64,000 nucleotides of DNA from Tyto alba (GCF_018691265.1 NW_024881296.1:2626279-2690278); one strand, 5' to 3'; positions 47,682 through 62,365 are shown, counted from the stretch's first letter. Translations and numbers: made by a program. Notes: generated by a model from the sequence alone, not told the origin.

Positions 47682-49258
47682 TTCACTCCTTTCTCACTGA
47701 AATTATCTTGGCTGTCAGTAAAGAATACTTACAGGAACATCCTAGAATGATCATTTTCCAAACTAAGAGCTCTAAAGGTCAGCCTTCAGTTATACCAAAT
47801 TCAACACTACCGTGACTGTGTCACCTCTTGGGAGAGAGGGAGGGATTGTTCAGCAAAACATATGGCAACAGCAGTTTATTTTATCACATTGCTGTATTGT
47901 TTTGAAGTGATAGAAAGCTTGTAGGGAAAGACAGTATCTTTTATTAGACCATCTATTATTGTTTCTTCCCCACCCTTTTAAAAGTAGTTTATTTTATGGG
48001 TTAAGGGTGACTAGAGCAAAGAGATCTGCTGTAATACTTACAGACAGGAGAAAAGAAATAAAGATAAAAAGGAAAAATAAAGAAGAAAAAGTAAGACAGG
48101 CTGATCTATTCAAAAGCTAGCACATGAGGGTTTTATTAGAGACATATACTGGCAGACTGAGGGAAAACACAGGAAAAAAGACTCAACCTATACAATGAGT
48201 ATCTGACTCCAGATCAATTCAAAGAGCCAATCCAAAACTCCAACCAGGTCAGCAGAAAGATTCCCACAGCTGCCAGTCTAGTCTCTTCTGTATGCAGTTT
48301 TCATTTACATAAACATTGCTGTGAATATTCAAGTGAGAAAGAAAAGGCTATGCCAAATTTTGGACACTATAAGCCTCCCAGTGCAAATTACACAGAGGAA
48401 TACCAGCTAGCTGCCTTCTGCATGGAAAATATGTCAACTATTGACACAAAGGAGAAAAGAGCATTGCACTGGCCTTTTTGGTTTTTCCTCCATTTTGGGA
48501 AATGTCTTTGCACTGGCTTGCCCCTCCAAGAGATGTATGGCAATGAAAGCTTTCTACCTCTAAACTCACCTGAATAACACCATGCAAGGTAACAGGAGAG
48601 CACCAGCAAGTGGAAGCTGTATTGCTACAGCACCAGGGAGATCCTGGCTCCCACTGCAGGTTCTTTGCTTGCATGATCATTAGTTAACTTCAGAGAAGAG
48701 GCTGACAACCTTCCACAGGGCATGAAGAAAGCTGAAAAGATCAATTACAAAAATGATTAGTATGCAAACTATACCCGGGTTCTGCAGGCAGCTATTCCTC
48801 AATAAGTATATCAGAGACCAAACAAAAGGATAAATAAATCATCCTAGCTTCTGTTTACAGCAGAAACAGCAGTCAAAATGAAACCTTTAAGGATTTTATA
48901 ATTCTATTGGAAACACATTCCTCTCTTTCTATCAAATGCATTGCACTGAAAGTTAAATGAAGCCTTTAAAACTCAAAACTAAGAAAACTCATTATCCCAT
49001 AAAAGAACAGATTTGCTTCCTTGGTGAATTAGTCACCCAGCTAATCTATCTAATTCCTTCTCTTTAAAGCAATCTTGCTCTCATCAAAAGTTGTCATTAA
49101 CTGTACCTGCATTTTTTGTTCCAGGGACAAGGTAACACATTGTTACCATATGCGTGCTTGCATAGCATTAATATGAGCGCTTTGCAGTTGTGGAACTAGG
49201 TATGCACCCAGCACCTTTAATGTAAATACTATTTTCAGGGATCTACAAATTGGGTGTT

Positions 49259-49291
49259 AAAAAAAAAAAAAAAAGAAAAAAGAAAAAAAAG
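49259..49291. repeat. A-rich microsatellite
   Basis: A runs are broken by single G bases. Confidence 0.9.
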
Positions 49292-49364
49292 AAACACCAA
49301 CTTCTCTATAATGGCCAGTTTTCTGAGCCTCCCTCAACCTGTTTAGTGTTTTATTGATTTATAT

Positions 49365-49391
49365 TATGATATATATTATATATATATATAA
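49365..49391. repeat. (AT)n microsatellite
   Basis: Alternating AT with one or two interruptions; it could extrude as a cruciform. Confidence 0.85.
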
Positions 49392-50069
49392 TGAGTGCTT
49401 TTCACCTTTAGAGATAGAGTAGGAGTTTCTCAGGCTTAGTTCTTCCCTAAATGTAGGAAGAAATCTGATTTGTAAATGCATCAGGCAACTATATTCCTTA
49501 CTAATATGAACCAGTGCACCTTCACTGACATCCAGAGAGCTGCACCTATTCATAACAGCAAAGGATGTGTGCTATAATACTGTGCTATTCAGGGCCAATA
49601 GGTCTCATCAGTCCTCCACTAAGGAGAAAAAAGAAAAAAAAAAATATAAAAGCTGAAAACCAGCTATCATGACTATATCATCAGGTTCATCTTTCAGGCA
49701 ACTTATGCGTGATTGTTTAACCTGAAGTGGCCTTGGATTAGCATGAGAGACTTACAAAACCTGCAAACCACATAACAGGTCATTCATCCATGAGCCTATT
49801 TGATGCACACTGTTTCAGAATTAGCAGAACACATGCTGACTTGGTATGCTGCCTCACCATAAAGACATTAAACCAGATGTGCAGCAACTGACCAAGAACG
49901 CCTTTTCCTAAGCATGTTCTTTCTTCCTGCTGAACTATTTGTTACATAGATAGGTCTGCTGAAAGGTTACTGAACCACACAGCTAACAAAAACGCACAGA
50001 AGTAGGAGCTGCATCTCTGACTGCAGCAGATTCCTCGGATCCATGTTCAGCCACAGAGAAGCTGTGCTG

Positions 50070-50210
50070 CTGTTAAACGGCTGATTAGTTTATTCTGCCA
50101 AACATCTGAGAGCATCATTAGTTACACAAATCGCTTGAATTATGATCAAATGAGCTGAGTAACCTGCTGCCATGAAACTCCATGTGAGTCCTGTTTTATA
50201 AGGTCTCAAC
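50070..50210. promoter_or_regulatory. Candidate conserved non-coding element
   Basis: A run of homeodomain-type cores (CTGATTAG, CATCATTAGTTACAC, TTGAATTATGATCAAATGAG) lies in non-repetitive sequence without a coding frame. Regulatory function is inferred from texture only. Confidence 0.3.
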
Positions 50211-50461
50211 ATGTGTTACTCAGTGAGAAGCCATGTCTCCTGGCTCTATCTGACAGCTCATCCAGGCCAGGGCTTATGAGTCCCCTTCTCATCCTGAGGA
50301 CCACCTTTCCCACTGAATTGTTTTAGCTGAAGATTGCCCCAGTGTATATCTCCACCAGACAAGAAGGATTAACACAATATTTATCAGACATTTTTTGCCA
50401 CTGTACTTTCACACACTCTTTTTGATAGTAGGTATATGGATGCATTGCTCTCTGCTTTTAG

Positions 50462-50490
<29 letters not shown>
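50462..50490. repeat. Poly(A) tract, 29 bp
   Basis: This is an uninterrupted A run without a recognised retrocopy. Confidence 0.95.
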
Positions 50491-50492
<2 letters not shown>

Positions 50493-53400
50493 CAACATGT
50501 TTCCCTGTTGTTTGAAAGCTCAGTGGTAATGAAAAGGAATTAATGAGATCAGTTTGTCATTTTGCTAAGACAAGACCAGGCTCTCTTAGACCACAGAAAG
50601 AGTACTCTGCACAACAGCAACCATAAGATTTACCTCTCTCCGTTACTTTTTGCTGCTACTCCTGCAACCCAACCATTTATAGCAAGAGGCTCTGCCATAG
50701 ATCAAGATATAGCAGCTCAACCTAATTCCAACAGAAACAATTCAATGCCAGTATTTCAAAGCATCAGTCCTCCAGTCTGCTCCCATTTTTGAAGGCTGAC
50801 ACCTGCTGTTCTAAATCCCAAGGGTGAGTAAACCCCTGTATTCCAGCAAGTAAGAGATTCTTTTATAAACAAAACCATCAGTTCCAAATTATATTTCCTC
50901 TACTGGGTCTCTAAACTCTGCTCAGGAAGTAAAGTATCAAGCTCACAAATGTGGGAATCTGCCATGTATTTACTTTTGCCCAGTGAAGTACTTTACTAAA
51001 CAGGAGATAGACTATACAGAACCAACAAAAAAAAAAAAAAAAACCCTGCTGTTCTCAATCCAGGGACACTGAAACATTTTACCCTGCCATACAAAAGAGT
51101 GCTTCTGTCCACAATGTACCCCAAAATTATTGCATGGAAAGGTATCAAGAAATACACAGAGGTACTGATGAAAGATTTGTAAGGACAGCCATAAATCAGT
51201 GTGTTCTTTTGTAGTTTTACAAGTCTCAAAATTAAGAGTTCCATTCTCACCTCTGGGAATAAATGGTTTCTAAAATCTGAAGGGGAGAAATGCATCACAC
51301 AGAATCCACCGCTGCCACCGAGAACGGTTACACTCATTTAGCCATGACTGATCAATCAAGCAGCTCTGCAGACGCTGCCATGACAGCACTGTCAGACAAG
51401 AAATAAGCAGCCGGGTTCATTCCTGAGATCAGCAGAGAGATAACCAGGCTTCACACATGAACGAAACCCTGTCCAAAGAGGAGTTGTTGGAGGAGGTACA
51501 GCACAAAGGCACTTGACCTCTTGCCCATCTTGGGACACGTGCACTGAGTGCACTGCTTTATGACTGAGCTGCAGCATGCCCATTTCCAGGATACGTGCAG
51601 TGTACAGGGTGGCTTGGCAGCTTGCTCTGGATGATGACAGGAAGGACCTGGAAAGGTGTGTTTGTCTCGCTAATGCACAGCCATGCTCTCTCACTCAGAT
51701 ACACACAGAGAAGGGGTGCTCTGTGCAACTCCAACCGTAAGGGTCCTCCCTCTTGTTTTGCCATCTCCTCCTTGCACTAAAGCAGTTCAGAAATATGGAA
51801 GAAAGGAGACCATTTCCCCTACATTGAGCAGTACTTGGCCAGTGGACACCATTTTGTATCTACTACAATTTTGTTACACAGTCTTGTACAAATCCCTGCA
51901 ACAGAATTAGTGACCTGCCTCATACTTATTTTTTTCCTTCCTGTTTTCAAGCACTTCCTGCAGAGAGCACCTGAACTAGAGTGTAGCTGAGCCAGAACTA
52001 GATCAACCACCTGCTGAAATGCTATATATGTTATTTGGGATCATTGGATAAAATAAAATCACAGCAAACACTATTAGTTCTAATAACAATGAGTCCAAGA
52101 TTTAATCATATTGTACTCATGTGGCTGGGAATTTTCTAACAAGAGCTTCAAGTGAAACAAGTAGTTTATGTAAAAATAAACTTCTAATTCAAGAGATTCC
52201 CATTTATTTCTTTTAGGGTAATCAGAACAAAACTATCCAGTTTCAAGGTGGATATACTTATTTGAGCTCACCTGACGTACTGCAGTGCTTCGTGACATTT
52301 CAGTTTTCAACTACTATACCACTGACAGAACACACATAAAATGGTAACATATATTAGTCTGGAAAATATATTAATTAGTATACTACTAATAATAAACACG
52401 AGACAAAAATACCACTTTTCTTCTGCCAGGAATACTTTTGTTCAAAAATATGCTCACAGATCATGTTTAATTGCAACAGCATTACATAATGTACACAGGA
52501 AAAAAGTGCGCCACAAATAAATAGTGTATTTTTAAATTCCAACAATTCTTACTGTATGAAGAAAAGAGAGAACCTCGGTGGGATTTTCATGCCTAACACC
52601 TGTAGGCTCCCAGCCTGTAGCTGCAAACTCGTACCAGCCACTAAAACCAGTTGACTCATTTTCTGCCTTAATACCTTTTTCTGCTGTTGATGAGGAAACA
52701 CCTCACAAAAATAAAACCATATTCCAAATCACCACAGATCCCAAAATAATATTTTTCCCCACTAAGAGACAGAACTAACAGGTAGAGTTATTCAATAGCT
52801 CTCTTTTGCACAAACTCACCCTCTCAGATTTGTAAGAACATTTTCATTACCCAGCTCATACAGTGCATACAATTGTTTTCATTAATCAGAAAAGATCAGC
52901 AATGTTAAAGTCACGATGTCCTCTCCTGACAGAAGAAAAATTGTGATCAGTAGAATTACACTCTCTTAAAGGTGGAGTAAAAGAGCAACCACACCTTGCA
53001 AATTTGGTATTATATTTTCTGATGTTGCTATGTGTTATAATATTAAAGGATTTACTATGGCTTCTAAGGCAATAGCTGCAACTCTTTTTATATGAAGGGA
53101 CATCTGGATCAGGCACATATCCAGAATTAGTATTCTTGCAGAAGAACTCCAGCATCTGTTCCATATGCTATTGTACCCTGTATAGTGTCTAATTTCCAAT
53201 AGCACTGGATTTTGCAGGGTTTACTGCACTTCTATTAGCGGGCTCATCAATATATCCTCCACTTAGAATTCAAAAACCTACTCAGCATTATGAAATATAA
53301 AATTACAGCTTTTTTCTCCCAAGAAGCCTCTCACTATTGCAGTTCTGTATACTGTGACTCCTGTTTGCCTTTGCATCCCTGTAGTTACAGAGAGAGCAGA

Positions 53401-54035
53401 CATCAGTTCTTTTTCTGCAATAGACTTAAAGAAGTCTTTGTTCCAAAGCTTCTCAATGGAGCCCTAAGATATGGAGGCATTTTACCATCAACAATCTGTT
53501 AATGCTTAAGGGCATATTTTTCCTGCATAGCATTCTTCCGTGTTTTCTTTTTGATGCCTCTGAATGACCCGGAGTAGATGGCCAGTTTTAAGTAGCCTCT
53601 GATAAATTATCAGTGATAGAGAATACAATGCTGGGGAGAGGTTTGCCAACACAACCTCAAAGCACATGATTTTTCCAATTTCCTTCAAAATTTTTCTGAA
53701 CTTACAGGAAAGTCTTGTTAGATTTCCCAAACGTCAGATGTTCTTTTCCAACTATCTCCTTTTAATTTGAAAATGACCAGAGTATTGCTTGCTTTTTGTC
53801 TTCCACTTTCTCCAGCCTTTCCAGTGTGTCAGCATAACTTCTTGCACATAAGAAATTTCAAGGAGTACACTTAAAAGTTTTATATCAAGACCACTTTTCT
53901 AGATGCAGTAGTTCTACAATATAAGCTGCTCTGCAGACAGGTAAATGTACTCATGCTCTTCTTTGTATCATGATCTCCTTCAGATATTCCCTGCCTAGTA
54001 AAGTTACTGCTCAGTTTGTTTTCTGCCTTGTGTGT

Positions 54036-54055
54036 AAAAAAAAAAAAAAAAAAAA
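54036..54055. repeat. Poly(A) tract, 20 bp
   Basis: This is an uninterrupted A run. Confidence 0.95.
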
Positions 54056-55907
54056 GGTGATTTAAGCTTTTTGGGACTTCAAGTTGTTATCATCCTCTTA
54101 AGACTTTGTGCTGTTTTCCACACAACGTTCCTTATTCCACCACATATCTACACTCATCTGACACCCACCAGTCTGTCCCGCATTTGATTTGAAACACTTT
54201 GCTCTATGAAGTGTTCGTCAGCTGAACTTCTTGTCTTGATCTCACACTCTGTTGCACAAAAACTACAAGTAAGTACTCGTGGGCGTATTGAGGAATTCAA
54301 ATTGATCACTATCGCACCTACATCTTGTCTCGCCTGCTTGAAGACAAATGTTTCATTTACCCTTCTTTTTCTTCTTTTACTTCCTAGAAAGGCATCATAC
54401 TGAAGGCATTTTCAAAGGTATTTTCATCTTCATCAGGGATTTTGCTAAGCAGTGAGTCATAAGTGACATTTACCTTCTCACCCACACAGAGCAACCAAAG
54501 CGCAGCTTGTTGTTTTGGTCACTAGTTTCAAACTGCTGCCAAGGGATTTCTGAACCAGCTTGTTCACTGCTGCACCACTGTCAACCCAAGCTCCCCCCCT
54601 CCCTTACAAGCATGCTGTTTTGTGACCATACACAAGGAGAACACTGTACTCCATTTGGGTTTTCCATCAGTTTCTCCCACATGTCACCTCTATGTATTTT
54701 TCTTCTTACCAGATCTTAGTCAAATTTATTTCCATTTGCCTCCCCCAATTTTTATGTTGCTTGCCTACTGCATGCTTTATGACTTCCTCCCCTTTTCACT
54801 GCAGACTTCTTTGCCCTTTCAACAGTCTGCATGGAGCTTGTATCAGAACAAGACCACTGGTTTTTTGCTAGTTTCTTTCGCCTTCAGTAAAAGACAAACA
54901 CTATACATCCCATACATTGATTACTCTCACGTCAAATCCTCCTAATAAGTGTGGGAATCTCATTACAACTCCACCCTGGGCTCTACAGATAGAGAGCCTA
55001 TCCACAGCCAAAAAAAAAATCTGTTGAAAATATGCATGCATAACACACACACACTATCTTTACATCTGTGGAGACCAGTCAAAATTGCCAAACTAGCAAT
55101 TAATTTCAGATGTGTCTAGTAAGATTCCCAACAACACGTCACCCTTGTGGAGCTGAAGGAAGGATGCCCACCCATCCTCAAGCTTTCACAGCCACATCAC
55201 CTCACCCAGTGAGGGGCAAGGGTATGTGACAGCAGTTCCTGCCAACAGCAGCCACCTCTGTTTCACTCTTACCATTGCCTGGGGAAGCTGAGGGTGCCAG
55301 ATGTGTTTCACTAGCTTAGAGGACAACACCCAATCATGGATTGCCCTCCACTTTCACTAAGGTTTGTGGCTTCATTTTCTTTAAAGTCATTTGCCAATTT
55401 TTTCTATTCCATTTTTGGGCTATTAGGATTATTACTACTACAGGAAGAGTAACCTGGCTCATTGAAACCTAAAGGTTGCCCACTCCACTGCCTTCCAAGG
55501 CACATTCAGAAAGCTTGTCAAAGCATGGGGTGGTTTTGTGGAGTTCACCAGGAATTTTTTAAATTATTATTTTTATTGTTTTTACTCTGCACCTGCTGAG
55601 GAAAAAAGACCAGCAGTGGAAGGGTTTTCACCTCAATGCAGTGGGTGGAAGGATTATGTAAACAACTTGTCTGTCTGGAAAGAGGGGCCTTGACAGGTCC
55701 CATGTTGTCAAACGACAATTGTGTGTTCTTGTATTTCAAAAGTCACGCTCAGATGGTTTCATCTGAAACCCTCTGGGTAATAGTAGCCTTTTGAGGTTAT
55801 GATATCTCTGGATGGAATTCAATAAAAGAAATTCACTTTCAATTGAAGCACTGGAACACCGCCAGACAGCCCCAACAATGCGATACGTCTCCAAAGAAAA
55901 TTGGACT

Positions 55908-55968
55908 GATCTCCCCCTCCTTTTTTCTCCTCCCCTTTCTATTTCTCTCTCTGTCTTTATTTGTGCTT
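55908..55968. repeat. Pyrimidine-rich tract
   Basis: This C/T-rich stretch includes CTCCCCCTCC and TTTCTCTCTCTGTC. Mirror-like polypyrimidine DNA can form triplexes; no nearby exon was recognised that it could serve as a splice tract. Confidence 0.6.
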
Positions 55969-57179
55969 TTAACCTTGTTTGTGGGTTGCTTTTTTGATAT
56001 ATTTCCTCTCCCAATAAGCTTGGGATGCTGAAGCTTTAAAAAAAAAAATAAACACTTGGGACTGAAACAGTAGTAGCTAGTAATAGAGAGACACAGACGC
56101 TCACAGCAGCAACGACAAGTTGCTCTCAATAGCTGACCTTTGCCATATACGTGAAAGGAAATAGAATAGAACCTCTGCTTTAGGTGAAGGGGGGATATTA
56201 TTACAACCACCAGCTTCCTAGTACTCGTTAATAAGGCTGGTTGATGTACTTATTTATTTAGTTAGTTTAAGGCCCAGGGAAGGGAAAAAGCTCACAAAAC
56301 CTGCCTGACTGCCAGAGGCAAAAGTGTTGGCTTTTTGCTTGGGTTGTCATTCACTCTGCCTTGGGACTTTTTTTGCCTCCCACCCCACCCACCTTTTCCC
56401 TGGGTTTGGCAAGAGCTGCAATTGTCTTTCCTTTCTTGTTTTTGATCCTCTAAGCAGATTAACGCATGTGCATAGTTGGGAGGCAGAAGATGGAGAAAAT
56501 GCATCAGTCTTGTGAAAGCATTCATTTTCTCTGGTATTTTCTTAGTCAATGATCTACCTCTTGTTACTACTACATGTGATTTTCCTTTGATTTCCCACCA
56601 GGTCAAATGGGCATAGGAACTGCATAATAAAAAAAATAAAAACCCCATGCCCTGGAAACAGACTGTAGATCTGTTTGGCAGATTTTGCACTGAAGTTCCT
56701 TGTGATTTGCATTTGATCCACCTTGGGTTGTAAATCCCTTCTTTTGTCTCAGTTATACAATGATTTACTCTTCCATTAGGTTAAGATTTCAAAACCAGTA
56801 GAGTAACAGCAATGTTAGAGTTAAAAAAAATCTGACCTAGTTCCTCTCCTTACAGCATTATTTGTCCTTTTATCCCTCCAAAGCTCACAAGCTACATACT
56901 TTCAGGTCTGGTCAAATGTCAGCTGAGAAAACAGGCATGGGGGTAGCATGGGGTCACTCATTTCATAAGAGCAATTGCAGCTAGAGTTCCTTGCAAAGAC
57001 TTTACTTACACAAATTCAGAGTGTCAGCAATAGCATTAAACATACCTGATCCAAGTTACCTGGAGAAATCTATTTAGGTACTGCAGAAGCAAGCAGATGG
57101 CAGCTCTGGATAAATTTGCATGCACAAATATTAAAGAGGGATTACAAGTCTCTAACACACAAGATTTTCTCCTAAAATT

Positions 57180-57290
57180 CTCAGAAGCACAAAGAAATTA
57201 AACAACTGCTTCAAGCTCACCAAACAGCTCGGTGACTGAGTGAGAAATAAAAAGCAGGTCTTCTCACTTTCCTTCTCACTCCCAGTCTTG
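57180..57290 (-). mobile_element. MIR SINE fossil
   Basis: AGAAGCACAAAGAAATTAAACAACTGCTTCAAGCTCACCAAACAGC, then GTGACTGAGTGAGAAATAAAAAGCAGGTCTTCTCAC and CACTCCCAGTC, follow the reverse-complement MIR order (CACAGAGAGATTAAGT, CTTGCCCAAGGTCACACAGC, a segment like AACCCAGGTCTTCTGACTCC). It is diverged but the order and spacing are right. Confidence 0.65.
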
Positions 57291-60200
57291 AAAATATATC
57301 ACCTCCTTACAGTGCAGGCTTGGTGTAACAGACCTTCCCAGGGACTAAGGTATTAAGTAAGTACTAAAAAATTTAGGTGCATTTACCGCATCTCATGATG
57401 CTGGATTAAAAAAAAAATTCCTTCTAGCCAGCAGTCTTTATGTGCTCATTGTCTAAAGTTAATATGTAAATAAAACACATCCATGTGTATCCCAGTGTAG
57501 TGAAAGTTCATGGAGGTATATTCTGCTACTCATACATTTGCCCTGTCTTAATTCTCTTGAGTGCTAGGCTTGTATATAGTCTACTTGGACTGGATTTTCT
57601 TGTTGTCTTTAAGTTAAAGAAGAATGTCAATTCTCTCCTCAAAAGACTTACAAAAACAGTCATATGTTTGTCCTTTATGGACAAACTGTCACTCTCCAGA
57701 ACATTTTTCCCCTTTTTCCTCTTTGCAGGAAATACCATTTACTCACACATAAAAATGTATTCTAACTACCTGTATAATGCATAAGAGTAGTCAAAGAACA
57801 TTATTAGAAAATGGTAAAAAAAAAAAAAAAAAAAAAAGAGCAAGTTTAAATCACTGCAAAGCTACTTTCCTAGCCTTTTTAGTATTTGAAAGATTTTAAC
57901 TTTGTTATGGAGTAGTAAGTCAAAGCTCTTCAGGCAGAGTAGTTCACGAATATCTCATCAACATTCTCCCTGTCTTATTTACCCCCATGAATTTGCAATT
58001 TTTTTAAAGAAGAAAAAAAACAAACAAACTGTTGTAACAGACTTAATCATATAAGACAACAGATTTGTGCTTTTGAAGCAATTCAAACATCTGCAGTCTA
58101 ATAATCTATGCTTTCCTGTAGCAATAATAGAAAAATATTCCTTGCAGAGTATAACATAAGGTCTAATCTGCAAAAAATTACAAGCATTCTTCATTTTGTT
58201 CTTGAAAAAGAATCTTTGTGAACAGAAACAACAGGAATTTTCCATTGCTCCCTGCAGGGCCAAGCACAAGTACTCATCAAGGTGGTGGATGGTCTTACTG
58301 CCTTGAACAGCGCTCATGCACTCAGTGGCCACGCTGCAATCACAGGTGACATCTGTGCTAGCACAAACCTGGTCAGGTCAGGTACTACTGAGCACAAAGA
58401 ACACCAATATGTTTTTAAAACTATTGAGTAATAACCAGAATCCTGGCCTGACTTACTCAGATAAGCAGACCAGCTTCATGACTGGCAAAATTTAGCTAGT
58501 CCTAATGCATCTATACACACTGGTAATTCTTGGGTGTAGTCACAGGATTAATACTGAAGTTTGGCATCAAGCAATAAATAGGTGCAGTCCTACTTACCAA
58601 GATGAGCATATTCTCTTCTCCTGTCAACATATATTTTATTTGATTGGTTAATCATAGTATACCACTAAGAGCTCTAACATGGATACTGCGATATGAGGTA
58701 CATTCTTCCAGTACAACTTATTTTTTAATCCTAGAACACCTTATTCCAGTTGTCAACCCAGAGTGCACTATAAATCAAAATAAACACATACTTATTTATA
58801 TGAAATAGCATCCACATTGGTAACAATTAAAATCACAATACCCTGTAAAGTTATAAACAAAGACCTTGTAGTCCAGACCAAGAATCTAATTTTCACCTTC
58901 CTCCTTCCATATGTCAGGTTGTTAACAAACAAGTTATTCTCACAGAGGGGAAAAATATAAAGCCTTGCTTAGAATATGTAACTTGTACTTTACTCCCATG
59001 GACAAAGACAAAATTCCTTAGCAGAAGAGCTAGGAGTTCTAAGCTGTTCAGAATCAGAGGAGTCCAGGAGAAAAACATTTTGCTCTAGCAAAGAGAGTCC
59101 ATACTGACCCAGAATCCTGGGTAGCAGTGTAATTTACTTACAGCATACAATACTAGTCCTAAATTTAAGCATCTGGGGATTTTGAAGTCAACAGAACTTA
59201 ATGGGGTATTAGGCTGGGTGTTTTAGCTGTTGTCCTAAGTAATTTCATGAGAAGAACTCAGATCCATGCCCAAACCCTGTGATTTTCTTTTAGGCTATTT
59301 CGTTCTAATAGACTGGATTATCACTTTGTGATCCACTAAGTTTTCTCATTCTTTCAAGATGGTCACTGCAGCATAGTACTGAGAAAGTAATTTATTATTT
59401 CAAGCTAGTGCAGAGAGTGCCCCAGGTGACCAATATTGGCACCAGAATAACAGGTCTGACTCCCATCAGCCTGAGGTGTTGGCATTCCTGGGACCATTTC
59501 CAACCCAGACCTCCTTCTCACAGTGTGAGCGTTGTTAGGGCTGACACTGTTCCAGAGTCTAACCTGAAAAGGAGTTTTTAAAAGCCTATAATTATGCTTG
59601 TTCAGCCCTGCAAAGTCATTGTGAAAATTAACCAGGATAGGCAAAAAGTCTGCTCATACCACATTCATGATAAAGAACAGTGATAATAAGAAGCTAGACA
59701 AGGAAGATGCTTACCCCTCAAAAAAAAAACCCACCCAAAACCCCAAACAAAACTGCCCATGTACCATAAACATGTAAGACTTCTGTGAGAATGTTTGTTT
59801 TCCCCCCAGATTTTGACAAGAGTATGATATGCCTTTAATTTTCACTTCTTGAGCCACGTTAAAAATCAGCCTCTCTTTCTGCACATGAAAACATTGCTGC
59901 CCCAGCAATATTGAACTCAACTTACAGAGTAAAGTGCACTTCTGTTGTCATTCCCACTACAAAGCTTACCATCTACTGGGAAGATACTGCAAGAGAGCAA
60001 ATTCCTGCACAGAAACATCCAAGAAGAAACAGAGAATGGTCAAAAAATCGTATCTTCCAGAAAAAAAGAATATCCAGAGAAAAGAGGAAATTTTTGGTTT
60101 CCTCTTAATAGACAATCTGAAAAAATTACTGCAAAATAAAATTTATCCTATTTGTTGTACTAGTACTACTCTGAAGGATTCTTCTTCCTGTACTGATGGT

Positions 60201-61837
60201 TTCTGCATTCCATTTTAAATTAGTTGATCCTTCCCTCTCATTATGCATCAGGTCTCCAGTACCGTAGGTCAGAAGAGATTGCAGCTACACCTGCCAGCAC
60301 TGCCCTGCTGTGCTCTGCAGCCACAAACATCTGCTTCTTACCTAGCTGTGCCAACGAAGGAATCTCTCTCTCCAGACCCTCATTTTGCCCCCTGTGATCC
60401 CACTACCATCCCCTGTTCAGTAAACAGAGTGACTAGCCACCGAACAGCAGTTGTGTGAGGACACACTATCATGTCCAAGGCAAAAGCTAGGCAGCTAACA
60501 GCTCACACAAATCAGTCTGGTGAAAGCACTCATCTCTTCTACTACCACCTTCTGTTTCTGGAAAAAGATCTCTTCTCTCCACAGTCTGCAGTCCTCTGGG
60601 GCCAGAAAAGTAAAAGTGCAAGTTAGAAATTCTCATCATAATAAAGAAATACAACTTTCATTGGAAACCGTGCTCCAAAATCCCTTGGCACTTTTTTAAT
60701 CTCTCTCCCATACGATGATTCACCTCACCACCTATACAAAACTCCATCTTCATTTTAAAATGTATTAATCAATCTTCCCACTAAAAGCTAGAAGAAAGTT
60801 TCCCATTAAAAAGTGTTTTTTTGTAAGAATATTCTCTGCATAAAAGAGTTTTCATTTTTGTTGAAAAAGGCAAGCATGCTGACAAAAGCAAACAAGTACA
60901 ACCCACCAGGAGGAAATCCCAGTGAATCAGAAAACAAAAAAGAACTAGCTAACAGTAACATTGGCTTTACCTAGTACAGACACTCCATTGTTGATCTCTC
61001 ATCCCTGATCCTCTAGGATCCCCAGTCTACAAATGACCTTCAGAATACCAGTCTGAAAACAAAACCTTCCCAATAAAGTGGTTGCTAAAGACTTAAAAGA
61101 TGTTCTTATGTCTCTAAGTTTCCCATTATGCCTCAACAGCCAACCCACCTAGCAACCTAGCTGTCTTTCCCTTTCCCCAACAAGTCTAATGACCTCAGCC
61201 ATTTCTCCTACTTCATATCTCAGGCACTACATCAACCATCTTTCTCCAATTCACTAACTGATTTTAAAAAAGTAAACATAATTTCACTCAGAACTATGCA
61301 AGCAGTTACAAGGACTAGTTATTAATTCCATTCTTGGGATGGTCACCTACTCTTCTCAGCATTAATAAGCTTTTAAGTGGAAAATTATCTGATAACACAT
61401 CAGGTCTACAGAGACGATGACAAAGAGAAAACTGCTATATTACTTACACCCGTGCTACTATAAACCCATCATTCCAGTAGGAAGTTGGGAAAAGCACCTG
61501 TGTTGTCAAATAAGAGAGTGCATCTGGGAATCCTCTGTGATACACTGTGTGGAGTGAGAAGGCAACCATTCAGGCTGAGCTACTGGTACTCTCCACATGT
61601 TTCTCATTGTACAGTGCTATTCCAGAAGGGCAGGAAAATCAGACTCCAGCCTGTCAATGAATAAGGGTGAAGATCCAAAGGAACAAAACCCTCACCGTCC
61701 TCTGGGAGTATAAAAGTCTAAATGCAATGACACTCCCCATGAGAAGGGGACATTCACTGGGGTTTCCTTGTACTCTGGGAAAAGCCAAACAGAAGCAACA
61801 GCTGTGCCTTGCATGGATTTGATAAATCCACTGGCAA
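57291..61837. other. Non-coding stretch
   Basis: No gene is recognised. It holds a poly(A) tract at 57816-57837. From 60240 to 60460 it is a GC-richer patch with no recognised product. The rest is AT-rich unique sequence. Confidence 0.6.
57816..57837. repeat. Poly(A) tract, 22 bp
   Basis: This is an uninterrupted A run. Confidence 0.95.
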
Positions 61838-62365
61838 ATGATACACTGTGGAAAGTCATTGGCCCTGCTCCCTGCCAGATGCAGGGAACGTGGCTGTATG
61901 CAGGGAATGCTGCAGTTTCCTGCTTTTCCTTCTGGGTGTTTCCAGGATGACAGCCAGCACAGAGACCCCCTGTGCTACAGCATCATGCGGTGCCTCTGTG
62001 TTAGATGTTACTGCTGTGATTCTGGAGAAGCTGAAGCAGTGAACATCACTATGCAGTTGTTCCAAACCATTGGGAAGGATTTTACCTTTTTTGACCTGCG
62101 ACCTGTACAGAGCAGGTATAAGGACCTAGCTACACCTTCAACAGGAAAGGAAGCAGGGCAGAATTTTCTGGTGAATGGCTCCTGTTTACGAACCTCAGCA
62201 AAAGAGCAAAACCTCCACAGCTTTCAGCATCCAACTATTTTAGCTGATAACGGCTTTTTGACCAAGGAAGTCCTTAGCCTTTGCTTGAAAAATACTGCTG
62301 TAAATACACACAGCAAACATGCAGAGCCAACAATTCCATGGGAAGTGCTGCCTATTGAACACTGA
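61838..62365 (+). other. 175-codon open frame, possible terminal exon (low confidence)
   Basis: This is the longest open frame outside an LTR. A plausible 3' splice site (TTTTCCTTCTGGGTGTTTCCAG) ends at 61945, and the frame continues in phase 0 for 139 residues to a TGA at 62363-62365. An AATAAA lies at 62796-62801. The first part is cysteine-rich (MRCLCVRCYCC); the rest is polar. There is no signal peptide, membrane segment or known domain. In random sequence of this composition a frame of this length is expected about once or less per window, so chance is a serious alternative. It could be a lineage-specific gene, an exon of a non-coding RNA, or nothing. Confidence 0.2.

Larger units (their letters stand above)
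46258..50069. other. Non-coding stretch
   Basis: No gene is recognised. It holds (CAAAC)n near 46.37 kb, (TA)n at 47660-47681, A-rich at 49259-49291 and an (AT)n cluster at 49365-49391. Everything else is AT-rich unique sequence with short chance frames. Confidence 0.6.
50211..57179. other. Long non-coding stretch
   Basis: No gene is recognised. It holds poly(A) tracts at 50462-50490, 51027-51043 and 54036-54055 and a C/T-rich tract at 55908-55968. A somewhat GC-richer patch at 51300-51790 has overlapping frames on both strands and no recognisable product. From 52030 to 52560 it is very AT-rich. Confidence 0.6.
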